Assembly: GCA_003427395.1 (NCBI GenBank)
Contig: BFEA01000092.1
Coordinates: 816,926-845,624, forward strand
Length of the DNA stretch: 28,699 nt
Direction: 5' to 3'
Origin: Chara braunii
Lineage: Eukaryota > Streptophyta > Charophyceae > Charales > Characeae
Shown here: positions 19,394-28,590 of the stretch, piece by piece
How positions within the stretch are numbered: the stretch's first letter is position 1
Layout of the letters: every line of letters starts with the position of its first letter
The notes under the pieces: model-generated
Database searches by the model: none
What the model was told of the DNA's origin: nothing
What the model saw: the letters and a program-made list of their open reading frames with translations, nothing else
Made by a program: the position numbers and the translations under genes

Positions 19394-19616
19394 CTCGTGC
19401 GGCATCCTTGCTTTGTCGGAACTCTTGAATTGGCACTCCGTTCTCGAATTGGATAATAGCGGCAGTAGTCAGCAAAAGTCGTCAGCGGTGAATCCTCTTG
19501 TGCGATTGCTCTGGATTCTGCAAGAAATGAGTGGAGACAAAGACATTGGGAGCACCAAGGAGGAAGAGAAAGCCGTCAATGTGCCGTCGGGCGGATTGGG
19601 AGAGCTGCTAGTGGAG
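19394..19616 (+). CDS. VIR: VIRILIZER homologue, internal exon
   Basis: The acceptor atttttgcag precedes 19394. The first base completes the serine codon split from the previous exon, then 74 codons follow to gag|gtgatc at 19616/19617. The product runs SSCGILALSELLNWHSVLEL, an LDNSG turn, a short Ser/Gln linker, NPLVRLLWILQEMSG, an acidic loop and GGLGELLVE. From memory it corresponds to Arabidopsis VIR LAMKAVNVLSVGSIRLCLDG, then KKVAALKSLFGLPSE, then IGLIEQMVTLLSS. The last block continues across the next junction as LLVE|VTGLISSAAH. Phase matches at both ends (2 to 1, then 0), a strong internal check. Confidence 0.85.
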
Positions 19617-19899
19617 GTGATCAAGCTTGTTGTCTAGTTAGCTCCTCTTTCCCTCTACCCTCTCATGATCCTTGATTGCCGGTGGAGGGAGCAGGTGAGG
19701 GGGGAGGGGGGGAAGGGGGGGAGGGGGGGGANGGGGCAGGGGAGGAGGAGGACCGACGTCATTACGTCGGGCACTTACTCATAGCTGTCACGTCACCAAT
19801 GGTGATGGTCGTTCACTGGTTGTTGCGATTCTCACCTCGCATATAGAGATGTTATCATCATCGTTACAGAAAAATTGTTGCAACATTTTTATTTTTTTT

Positions 19900-20104
19900 T
19901 TAAACCACTAGTACCTTTGGACGGTGGGAAAATAGCGGGCCTCCGGTGGGCCTCCAACCTTTTCGGAGACCGAAACAAAACGACGCCGCCGATCAGATTT
20001 ATCAATGGCAGCCGTCGTCGGGCCCGGCCTCCGAAACTTTAGGAGTTTGGGAAAACGTCCACTTTTCCCTATTTTCCCACGCGCCAAAGGTACTAGTGGT
20101 TTAA
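19900..20104. mobile_element. TTAAACCACTAGTACC TIR element (MITE-like), best-preserved copy
   Basis: A 205-bp element with near-perfect inverted ends. The first 21 bases (TTAAACCACTAGTACCTTTGG) match the reverse complement of the last 21 exactly. After a three-base mismatch a further twelve (GTGGGAAAATAG) match, giving a TIR of about 36 bp. TTAA stands at both outer ends, as expected for a TTAA target duplication (piggyBac-like), though a TA duplication (Tc1/mariner-like) fits equally. It encodes no transposase, so it is non-autonomous. The core contains GGGCCCGGCCTCCGAAAC, similar to the other copies. Confidence 0.85.
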
Positions 20105-20890
20105 GAAAGGTTAATTTTATTTATTCCAAAGGCAAATACGAGGCCGGGGACCTCACAATCCACCTGGGGTTATCTTGGGAGCCTTACCCACAGTCTAGCT
20201 TACGAGCCTCCGCTCGTGCTCGCGGCAGAATCCCCTCTGCCCTGAGCGGTGCCTGTATGTTCTATGATTTCTACCCCTAGCCCCGGTGACTGAGGCCACG
20301 ATTTAAACCCTAAAACTCCGCCCCTGGATGGGAAAAAAAAAAAAACAATTAAAAGAAGAAGAAGAAAACTACTAGACTGGATATAAGATTTGTAAGGTGC
20401 ATCTGTCAGTCGGAGCGGCCAGTTAAACCACCTGTATCATTCATTGAACCTATGTTGTCAGAACTTACAGCACCCAGGATCGGGGCCCTCACGGAGTAGG
20501 AATGATTGGGTCTAGCGGGTCATAGCAAGAAGAGGCAATCATATTATTATGCGTCCAGTGTGCCCGAGGACTTTCTTCGACAGACATGTTGTTTCCCTAC
20601 TATTCTCCCACACATTTTTGGGGGGAAATTTTTGACGAAGGACAAGAAGTTGGCGAACTGGGGACACTCGAAATCTTGAACCCCCTGCTTGGCACTCCGT
20701 CTGTCCCATCATGCCCAACCTGCTTGCAGTCGTTCAGGTATGTCGGTGCAGATCTGATTCACCGTCTGGAGAGCTGGTGGATCAAATGCCAGCCTGGCTG
20801 GCTGTTATAGGAGTTCCTGGGAGGATGAGTAGTATGTCAAAATAACAAGGGCAAGGGCAAGCAATGGACTGATATGTGGTGGTTTGTGTT

Positions 20891-20916
20891 GTGTGTGTGT
20901 GTGTATATATATATAT
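20891..20916. repeat. (GT)n(AT)n microsatellite close to a splice acceptor
   Basis: About seven GT repeats followed by about six AT repeats. The tract ends 25 bases before the 5.4 kb exon and occupies the region where a branch point might be. The pyrimidine tract between it and the AG is short (CTTTTTGTCTGTTG). Confidence 0.85.
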
Positions 20917-20941
20917 CTTTTTGTCTGTTGACAACCCTCAG

Positions 20942-23900
20942 GTGACAGGATTGATATCCAGCGCGGCGCACAAGCTGAACACATGGAGAGAAAGCAATCC
21001 CTCCTCTGGAGGGGAAGTGAGTCTCTTCAGTGCTGCTGCACAGATGATGAAACAGTTCCCAGAGGCACGACCACTGCAGGAACGGCTGCTGGAGATGCAG
21101 AATAGACATTCAACAAGAGATGGACAGCAGCAGCAGCAGCAGCAGGTGCAAGGGGGAGTGGATGATGGTGACTGGTGCTGGTTGGAGGGTGATAATGGAG
21201 ATGAATATGACAGGAATGTGGAGGTAGCATGGATGGGAGAGAACCTAGGAGTGGCATTTCGAGAGAGAACTCCTTGGGAATGCTCGGTGAGCGCAGTGGA
21301 GATGAAAGCTGGCATGCGATTGAAGAGGAAAGCGTCGGGCGGTCCTGGAGAGAAGGATGAGAAGCGGATGCGGTTGGAGAATGGGATGGTAATGGGGATG
21401 CCCGGAGGCGGGCCAGGACTTCAGAACAACCCCATGATGCCTCGTCGGGACAACTTTCGGTCAAGGAAACCTAACACAAGCCGTCCCCCATCTATGCATG
21501 TAGATGACTACCTGGCAAGGGAACGAGGGGGAATGGATGGTGTTTCTGGATCAGGGGGGCTTGTCGTTGGACCTGGGGGTGGCGGTGGGAGATCCATGGG
21601 ACAAGGTGGTGGGCGACCACCGTCAATACATGTCGATGAGTTCATGGCTCGCCAGCGTGCAGCTGGGCAAGGAGGTAGTATTCCTGTGGGTGCTCCCACA
21701 GCTATCCCCCCAGGGACACTCAACAACGTTGTGGTTCGCAGCGGTGGTGGACCAGGAGTTGGGCTGATCTCAATTCCTGGACCGGGAGGTGCTCCAGGTG
21801 CCGCTGCGAGTGGCCTTCTGCCGCTAGGTCATCACGGAGCTGGAACTATTCCTCCTGGCATGGATGGGGGCAAGGCAGCTATGGCTGGTAAGAGTGGAGG
21901 GCCAGACGGACTCGCCCCTCCTGCTGGGCCAGGCAGTTCAGGACCTCTCGGCAATCCTGTGGCATGCCCCCCTCACACTTTTGATCAGGGGAACAAGGTC
22001 ACAGGAGGGATGCTGGTTGGGGACTCAGGGATGATGATGCCCCCAGGCGGAGGCGCTGTTGATGTCCCAGGAACCGTGGAGCCAACCAGCGAGTTGATGG
22101 TTCCCATGCACGTGGACGGAATGAATGTTGGACCAAAGAGGATGCCACCGTTGACTGGTGGAGTGGTTGGGAATACTGCTGGCAGCGCTGGTGCTCCTGG
22201 AGGTGGTGGAGAGGATCATCCATGGCCCACGGGGTTGCCAAGGCCAGCCGGTGTGCCAGGATCGGAGCAGAGTTCACCTGCAGCAGGGATAAATGGGGCT
22301 ATGAACATGATAGGAGTTGGCACTTCTGGAACCGGTTCTGGGAATGGAAGTGGGTTGCTGGGATCGCCTTTGCCGGACCGGTCATTTGGGTCTAGTGGTG
22401 GATTGCTTGGGCATACATTGAAACCGATGCAGCAGCAGCAGGGTGGTACCATTAGTGTAGTGGCGCAAGCAGTTGGAGGAGTCCGATCAAATGTGGGCAC
22501 CCCTCCACACGGGCAAGTTAGTCAGGATATAGGACAAAGCTCGCCTGTGATAGCAGGTGTGGGGGGCAGTGTGGGAATGGGATGGCACCAACAAATGCCT
22601 CCGGAAGCTTCTCCACCAGGCACCAGCACAGCCACCGCAAAGGCACCCTGGCGCTCCAGTGAAACTCCACCTCGGACGGATTCCCCTGCTCCCGGTCTGT
22701 CTGCAGGTACTGCGAGTCCTCCTGTCTCTGCCAGGACTTCTGTGCCGGTAGCGACAGGAGGATCTCCCGGCGCATTTTCTCCTGGAAGTGGGCCTAGCAG
22801 TGGGGGTGGGGCACAGCAGTCTAGTGCAGACCAGCGATCCTCACGCCCTTCAACTAGCAGCCCGGTGCCATCAACCATTGCACCTCCACCACCATTAACA
22901 CCTCGCCCGGGCCCTCCTCCGCCTGGTGCAGAAATGGGACCAGGTGTGGTTGGAGCTCCGAGGCAATGGCAGGGAGGCAGAGCAGGACCACCTGGATTAT
23001 ACGGTGTGGGTGAGCCTCGTATGGGAATGATGCCTCCTGCCCCTGGAATGATGGGAGTGGCTTTGGCACCTTTGCCCCCACCAGCTGGACCTCCTCCGCT
23101 GATGCACCTCCCCCCACCCGGGCCGCATTTGCTGCCTCCTCGGCCTCCGTTGGCCAGTGTGGCAACGAATTCAGGTATGTCCGGAGAAACGGCAGAAGGG
23201 GGAGCTGTTGCCGGCGGAGCACCTGAGACTCCTGCTGGTACCTCTGTGGCTGCCTTAAGAGCTGGTGCCCCAGGGATGGGCTCGTCTGTGGCTGCTGGCT
23301 CAACCTCAGCTGCTAGCCTGGGCCAAGGTCATGGAGGCGCATCATCCCAAACTGCCCCTCAGGTGATACCTGGCACAGGTGCCAGACAGTCTGGTGTCGC
23401 TGGTGCTGTGGCTGGTGCATCAATGTCAGGTGTCGAGGCAGCAGTGCCAGGAGGGAAGACACCGGCGTGCAGTCAACAGTCACCGATAATGGAGTCTTCA
23501 GCAAAGAAGAGCACAACAGGTGTTACTGGCATTCTTGGCCATCGTGGTGTCTCATCAACCCAAGATCTAGTAGCAACACAGCCCATGTCGCCACTACCGG
23601 TGGTGCTTTCCAAAAGCACAAGCAATCCCCTCCTGAGCCAGTCGGTGGAATTGGCAGGTCCTCAGCAAAAACAGCATCAGCCCTCCTTTTTGGGTCACCC
23701 TGATCACCAGCAGCAGCCTCAAGAAGGACCATCGCAATCACAACCACAGGCACCCCAGCTTTCTGGTCAGCAGCAGCAAAAGCCGCCTCCACAACCCCCA
23801 CCACCACCTCAGCTGCAGCAGCAGCAGCAGCAGCAGCCGTCATCCCATCTCTCGGGCCAGCAGCAGTCACGCTTCCCTAGCCAGCAGCCGCCAAGCCAGC

Positions 23901-23977
23901 AATCTCAAACTGCAGTGCTGCTCCCCGCCCATCAGAAGCAATCTCCAAGGTTGCCAGGTCAGCAACCACCTCAGGCA

Positions 23978-24008
<31 letters not shown>

Positions 24009-24061
24009 CTCAGCAACAGCGGATGACCCTTACCCAGCAGCTGCGCAGCCGGATAGCAAGC

Positions 24062-24114
<53 letters not shown>

Positions 24115-26317
24115 CCAAGGTCATGCAACTCCGTCTGAGCATGAATCACAGCGAGGCCAAGCAAACACCCAAAAGCAGCATCCTCACCAGACAGCATCTC
24201 CGCCTCTTCTGCAGCTCCCTAGCCATTTGCAGCCGCAGCAGCCACAACAGCTGCAGATGCAGGTGCCGCCACCGCCACCTCCACCTCCCCCACCACCGCC
24301 GCCTCCACCACCACAGCAGCCTCAGTCCCGACAGCCCCAGCAGGCCGGCCTCCTTCCCACCCAGCAACCACCATCCATAGTGAAAAGCCCTCAGCAGCCG
24401 TCAGGAACTAACCAGGCACAGCAACAAACGGTCATTATGAATCAGCAGCAGACACCATTGCAACAGGCACCATCATCTGGTCAGCACCAACGGCAACCTA
24501 CGTTTGCTACCAGTGGTCCACAACCACCCTTGATATCTCATCATCAACCACATCAGCAGGCAGTTCGTGCTAGTAATCAGCCACAACAAAGACAACAAGC
24601 TGGTGTGTCTGGTCACCACCATCAAAGCCAAACCCGTTTGCCGACGCAGCAGCAGCAACAGCACCACCAGCTTCCATCGCCTTCCGGTCAACACGCAGCA
24701 GTTCAATTCCCTTCCCAAGAAAGCCATGGACGTCCGTCAGGCCAGCAAGATTTTCCTTACATGTCCCAACAGCAGCAGCAGCAGCAGCAGCAACAGCACT
24801 CCCAGCCACAGCTTGTGACCAACCACCTTGAGCAACCGCCTCGTTCAACACCACCGCAGCAGCCACTGACCCACTTGTCCAGTCAACAGATGCTGACAAG
24901 TTCTCTGTCCGCTGCTCAGAGCAAACATCAGCAACCACAGCCACCGCCGAATCAGCCGATATCACAGACATCCAGTGCTCCACGTGTCACGGAGCAGCAG
25001 CCACATCCACCCAGCCAAAGTCAGCAGCCATCGCACATACAGAGTCCTCAGCTTCAGCAGAAGTCGCAAGCCGGTGGGCATTACCCTAGTCCACAGTCTC
25101 TGCGGCCCCCACCAAGTCCTCCTATTTTGCCGCCGACCATGGCATCAGCAGCAAGTTCTCCAGGCCCAGCAAATCAGAAGGCAGGTCAGCAGCATTCCTT
25201 GAATCAGCAGCCGCCACTGAATTTGCCAACAAAGCAGCAGCCGCAGCAACCACCCCCCCAAGTGCCAAGCCAGCAACAACAGATTCAGCAATCAGTTTAT
25301 ACAAGCAGCCAGCAGCAGCCCAATCTAACCACCAAGCAGTCAAATCTCCCAGGTCAGCAGCTGCAGCAGCAGCGTCCTCAGCAAATTCAGCTACCACAGC
25401 TCACAAGTCAGCCCCTCCCGCCGCCGCCACTACATTCTCCGTTCCGGAGTCAACAGCACCAGAGCAGCTTGACCAGCCCACAGCCTCCTATGTCTGGTAT
25501 GTCCTTAGCACAGGCTCTGCAGCCCCAGGTTCCCAGTCAGCAGCAACACCCTCTTGGCTCCCGGCAACAGACTCACATCCAGCCACATCTGCCGCAGCCA
25601 CCTTCCCAGCAGCCACCACAGCTATCGCATCCACAAATGACTGTGCAGCACTTACAACGGCAACAGGTACTCTCAACCGAACACACACAACAGCCATCTT
25701 TTCCACCCACCCAGCACCAGCAACCCCCTCCGCTTGTGTTAAGTAAACCTCAAGTGCCTCCACCGCCTCCCCCGCCGCCGCCGCCCCCACCTCGGATCAC
25801 AAGTCAGCAGCAGCAGCAGCAGCAGCAGCCGCATTTGCTTGCTCAGCAACATAGGCCACCCGGTCAGCCGCCGCCGCAGCAGCAGCAGCATCCTGTACCA
25901 CCTCCTCCACCACCGCCGCCTCCTACCTCAAGTCAAGAGCGCTTTGCAGCCCAGCAGCAACAGAGGCCACCTATTCTTAGCAGTGTCCAGCAGACACAGC
26001 CACCACCTCCTCCCATTCAGCCACCGCCACGCCAGCAGCAACTACAGGTAGTATTACCACCACAGACGCCACCGCCGGTTCTGCAGCAGCAACAGCAGAC
26101 ACAGATCCAGACACCACAGCTGCCACAACGGCAACACCTCCAAGCAGCTGCTATTTCGCAACAGCAGCAGTCTGTAGCAAGTTCAAGTCAAGGACAACGA
26201 GCGTCGGCGAATCAACAGCCAGTTCAGCCACAACAACGGCAGCAGCAGCAGCAGCAGTCACAGGCAGGTGCAGCAGCATCAGCACCAGTACCAGTTTTAT
26301 CGGAGGAGGCAATTCAG
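20942..26317 (+). CDS. VIR: VIRILIZER homologue, 5.4 kb exon: RPPSxHVD motifs and giant Gln/Pro-rich C-terminal region
   Basis: VIR is the large scaffold of the nuclear m6A writer complex, with the methyltransferase pair MTA/MTB and FIP37 in plants. The exon has exactly 1792 codons, phase 0 at both ends (acceptor ccctcag at 20941, donor cag|gtaaat at 26317/26318). Codons 1-60 finish the helical region (VTGLISSAAHKLN). Codons 100-130 hold RNVEVAWMGENLG and TPWECS, matching the plant WECP block. A basic stretch, RLKRKASG, follows. Codons 168-195 contain RRDNFRSRKP and NTSRPPSMHVDDYLARER. Codons 224-240 contain RPPSIHVDEFMARQR. From about codon 245 it is Gly/Pro/Ser-rich, and from about 900 to 1780 Gln/Pro-rich, with a 17-Gln run (24062-24112) and several Pro runs. 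It ends SEEAIQ, as plant VIR does just before its last conserved block. Arabidopsis VIR is about 2,140 residues in all, so this C-terminal half is greatly expanded. The identification is firm and the role is inferred from the family. Confidence 0.93.
21443..21664 (+). other. VIR: Twin RPPSxHVD signature region of VIR
   Basis: Within the 5.4 kb exon, 21443-21531 encode RRDNF followed by NTSRPPSMHVDDYLARER, and 21611-21664 encode GRPPSIHVDEFMARQRA. The first motif resembles the one in animal VIRMA. The second is, to my knowledge, a plant-lineage feature. The glycine-rich spacer between the two HVD cores is about 57 residues, against roughly 35-40 in Arabidopsis from memory. Confidence 0.88.
23710..26300 (+). 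repeat. CAG/CAA and CCN codon repeats (poly-Gln, poly-Pro) inside the VIR exon
   Basis: About 2.6 kb of coding sequence is dominated by Gln and Pro codons. The longest pure-Gln run is 24062-24112 (17 codons, all CAG except one CAA). Others lie near 23814-23836, 23980-24007, 24768-24796, 25806-25830 and 26236-26258. Proline runs lie near 24265-24315, 25755-25792 and 25895-25925. GQQQ, SQQQ and QPPP words repeat irregularly. The frame stays open throughout, so the expansion is under coding constraint. Confidence 0.9.
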
Positions 26318-27217
26318 GTAAATTGGTCATTTCTTCCTTGAAACTAGTGTTATTGTGCCATGTTTTGTTTGCTTTTTCTACTGCAAAAAAGGCAGGCTTG
26401 AACAGTCTAAAGACTCGAAACCAATACAGCGTGTTCCCTATGACGCAGGCGGACGTGTAAACAAGTGCTCATCTACACAAACGTCGCCAGCCAGCAAACA
26501 CACTTTCAGCAAAACCACTACAATCATTTCAAAATTCAAAGTGGTCACGCAGAAAGGATGTTTCAATTATGATATCTATGCATCCGTGAGTATAAGTGGC
26601 TGCCGTGCGCTGGCTGGTTAAAAGATGTCATCCACTTCGTATCTTTCGTATCGTTTCTTTTTGTTCAGGATGAGATGAGGATGGTTGGAGGCTGAGCATA
26701 GCTCACATACGAGGCAAGAAGCAGCAACTACAAACTTGATGTTGGAATTGCAGCAGAACGTAGTTTACGGTGTCGTGCAAGATGTCATGAAGATGTCCGG
26801 GATTGGTACTTAAAGAGTACTGGATAGGCTGGTCTCTTAGGTATATCTGGAGTAAGCCAACACCTTCAGGAGGCAAATGCTGTAAATGTGCTGGTCCTAA
26901 CAACATCCAGAAAAACGTCCAGCACCTAGCAAGAATCTAGGGATCAAGCCGCTGACCACAACCTTAGGATTGACCGTCCCTCGCACAAGTGACCTGAATG
27001 CAGCTTCCTTCCTTCCTTCCTCCCTCCCTTCCTCACTCCCTCCCTCTGTTCTTCCTTCTCTTCCTCTCTTTCATGCCAATCTCTCCCCCCCCATCCCCCC
27101 CCCTTCTTCCTCTTTTCTGCGTATCCCTGCCCCTCCCTTTCTCCCTCCCTCCGTCTTGCTCTTCGCATGTTACCCATCCACTGTCCCTCACTCACTCAAT
27201 GGCTCCCTCTGACTCCC

Positions 27218-27425
27218 TTAAACCACCAGTACCTTTCCAGACATTTTATTCCAACATGGCTGTTGACGCGGCACCTCCTTTGGCGCTCGGCCTACCGGAC
27301 TGAAATGGCTTGTGGAGCCAGGCGGGGAAAAAAAACGCACCCACTCCGCTTTGTTTTTTATTGGCGCACACGGGAGATTAATAATTATCATCTCAGAAAG
27401 ACGTTCGGAGGTACTGGTGGTTTAA
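27218..27425. mobile_element. TTAAACCACCAGTACC TIR element (MITE-like), 208 bp
   Basis: The left end TTAAACCACCAGTACCT matches the reverse complement of the right end exactly over 17 bases, and TTAA is at both ends. The interior includes TGGCGCTCGGCCTAC, also present in the copy at 27906-28054. There is no transposase, so it is non-autonomous. It lies in a VIR intron. Confidence 0.85.
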
Positions 27426-27661
27426 TTCCTTTCCTCCTGCCTCTCCTTTCCCCCCTCTCCTCCTCCCCTCCCACCTAGTCAACTGCTCTTCCTTGTCTGC
27501 ATGCCTCCTCCCTCTCAGCCCTGCCTCCCTCTCCACTAGTCTCGTTTTCTTCTCTTTGTTCTTTCTCGCCTCCTCCTCTTCCTCGTCTGTTTTGTCGCTG
27601 TTGCTTGTTTAAAAAGAGGTTGCCTTTATTGCTTAGAAGCTAGAAACCTAAGTGGTACTCA

Positions 27662-27693
27662 GGATGTTGTGGGTTCAATTCCCCACGACATCC
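27662..27693. repeat. 12-bp-stem hairpin resembling tRNA acceptor plus T-arm
   Basis: GGATGTTGTGGG, loop TTCAATTC, then CCCACGACATCC: a 12-bp stem with one G-T pair. The loop and inner stem (GTGGGTTCAATTCCCCAC) look like a tRNA T-arm with a B-box, and the outer seven pairs look like an acceptor stem. The D- and anticodon arms are absent, so it is not a normal tRNA gene. Confidence 0.6.
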
Positions 27694-27905
27694 ATTCGAT
27701 TTCCCGCAAACCCGCTGTGGCATACTTTTGGTTCACCGACTGAGAAAGCCAGCTTGTCCTATCTGGTTGATTCGTGGAAGTGCCGATGTTCACCAGGTGT
27801 TTGGAGCTTGGGTGCTGCTGCTCCCCCACACAGAACAGAGTTAGGTAGGTAGGCACAGACCCATAACCTTAGGATAGCTTAGGGCCTTTGGCCTACTTAG
27901 TGCAC

Positions 27906-28054
27906 TTAAACCACCAGTACATGCCAGCTATCGGCCGTGGGCCCCTTTCGAAGACCGCCCGCAGTCACCGATTCACTTTATGTATGGCGCTCGGCCTACT
28001 AAATTTTTGGAGAGGCTCAAAACAGGTAGCCACGGCCATGTACTGATGGTTTAA
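27906..28054. mobile_element. TTAAACCACCAGTACATG TIR element (MITE-like), 149 bp
   Basis: The left end TTAAACCACCAGTACATG matches the reverse complement of the right end (TTAAACCATCAGTACATG) with one mismatch in 18. TTAA stands at both ends. It shares GGCGCTCGGCCTAC with the copy 480 bp upstream but is shorter, so it is an internally deleted or separate subfamily member. Confidence 0.8.
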
Positions 28055-28545
28055 GACTGGTGGCTTCACTCGGTAGTCTGGTGTCCTAAACCCAAGCACA
28101 TAGCACAGGGTAGGTAGAGGGAGATGGAAAATTTATTGAGAGAAGAATATAGAGTAGCAATTGCAGCTGTCCCCCAAATGAGGAGAAGTCAGCTTGCAAC
28201 TTTATGTTCGATTAAAAAAAAAAGAAGAAAAAAAAAGAACCGAAACAAGACCGGGGACCTGTCAATTCTACCCAGAAACATACCAGGGACCATTGCCCAG
28301 CTTCGGCTAGCTGGAAGCCGGGTCCAGCATCTCTCTTTAAAAGCCCATACGAAATTCTTCCCTGACCCTTCGTTGAAGTTCGTTCCCAATACCTTTCCAA
28401 AATCTTTGTGAGGGTTTCTAGCTGCTTTCGGCTTCTACTCCGTACCTGGCGTGTCAACTCCAAAGGGTCCAAACCCGCTTTCGGTTATGGCCAGAGGAGC
28501 CTGAGCCTTGTTTCAGCTCTGACAGTGCTCTTCTTTCTGTTTCCC

Positions 28546-28590
28546 TTTTTTTTTATTGTACCAATGTACCAGTTGAAGTTTGAACTCGCG
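28546..28590 (-). mobile_element. Possible SINE 3' fragment sharing a 17-mer with 6113-6129
   Basis: AGTTGAAGTTTGAACTC at 28571-28587 is identical to 6113-6129. A T run at 28546-28554 lies beside it, which is the poly-A side if read on the minus strand. No clear A-box is visible beyond it, so the copy is fragmentary or chance. Confidence 0.3.

Larger units (their letters stand above)
19617..20941 (+). other. VIR intron, 1.3 kb, with a TIR element and GT/AT microsatellite
   Basis: Runs from the gtgatc donor to the acceptor caaccctcag ending at 20941. It contains a purine-rich stretch with one N (19684-19752, N at 19732), the TIR element at 19900-20104, and (GT)n followed by (AT)n at 20891-20916, 25 bases before the splice acceptor. 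The open frame 20586-20810 has no flanking splice sites in phase and no recognisable motif. A TIR-like TTAAACCACCTGTATC at 20423 has no partner. Confidence 0.65.

Noticed and set aside
20005-20280. 91-codon + strand frame starting inside the TIR element
   Set aside because: It straddles the element's right end and shows no motif; the inverted repeat explains the sequence.
20423-20438. TTAAACCACCTGTATC resembling the TIR start
   Set aside because: No inverted partner downstream and mismatches in the conserved GTACC part.
23523-25790. Minus-strand frames opposite the Gln/Pro exon (poly-Leu, poly-Ala)
   Set aside because: They are shadows of CAG and CCN codon repeats; the + strand frame is explained by VIR.
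26318-26341. Natural end of VIR at VNWSFLP followed by a stop
   Set aside because: The exon end matches a strong donor at a boundary conserved in plant VIR, so this tail is more likely intron read-through.
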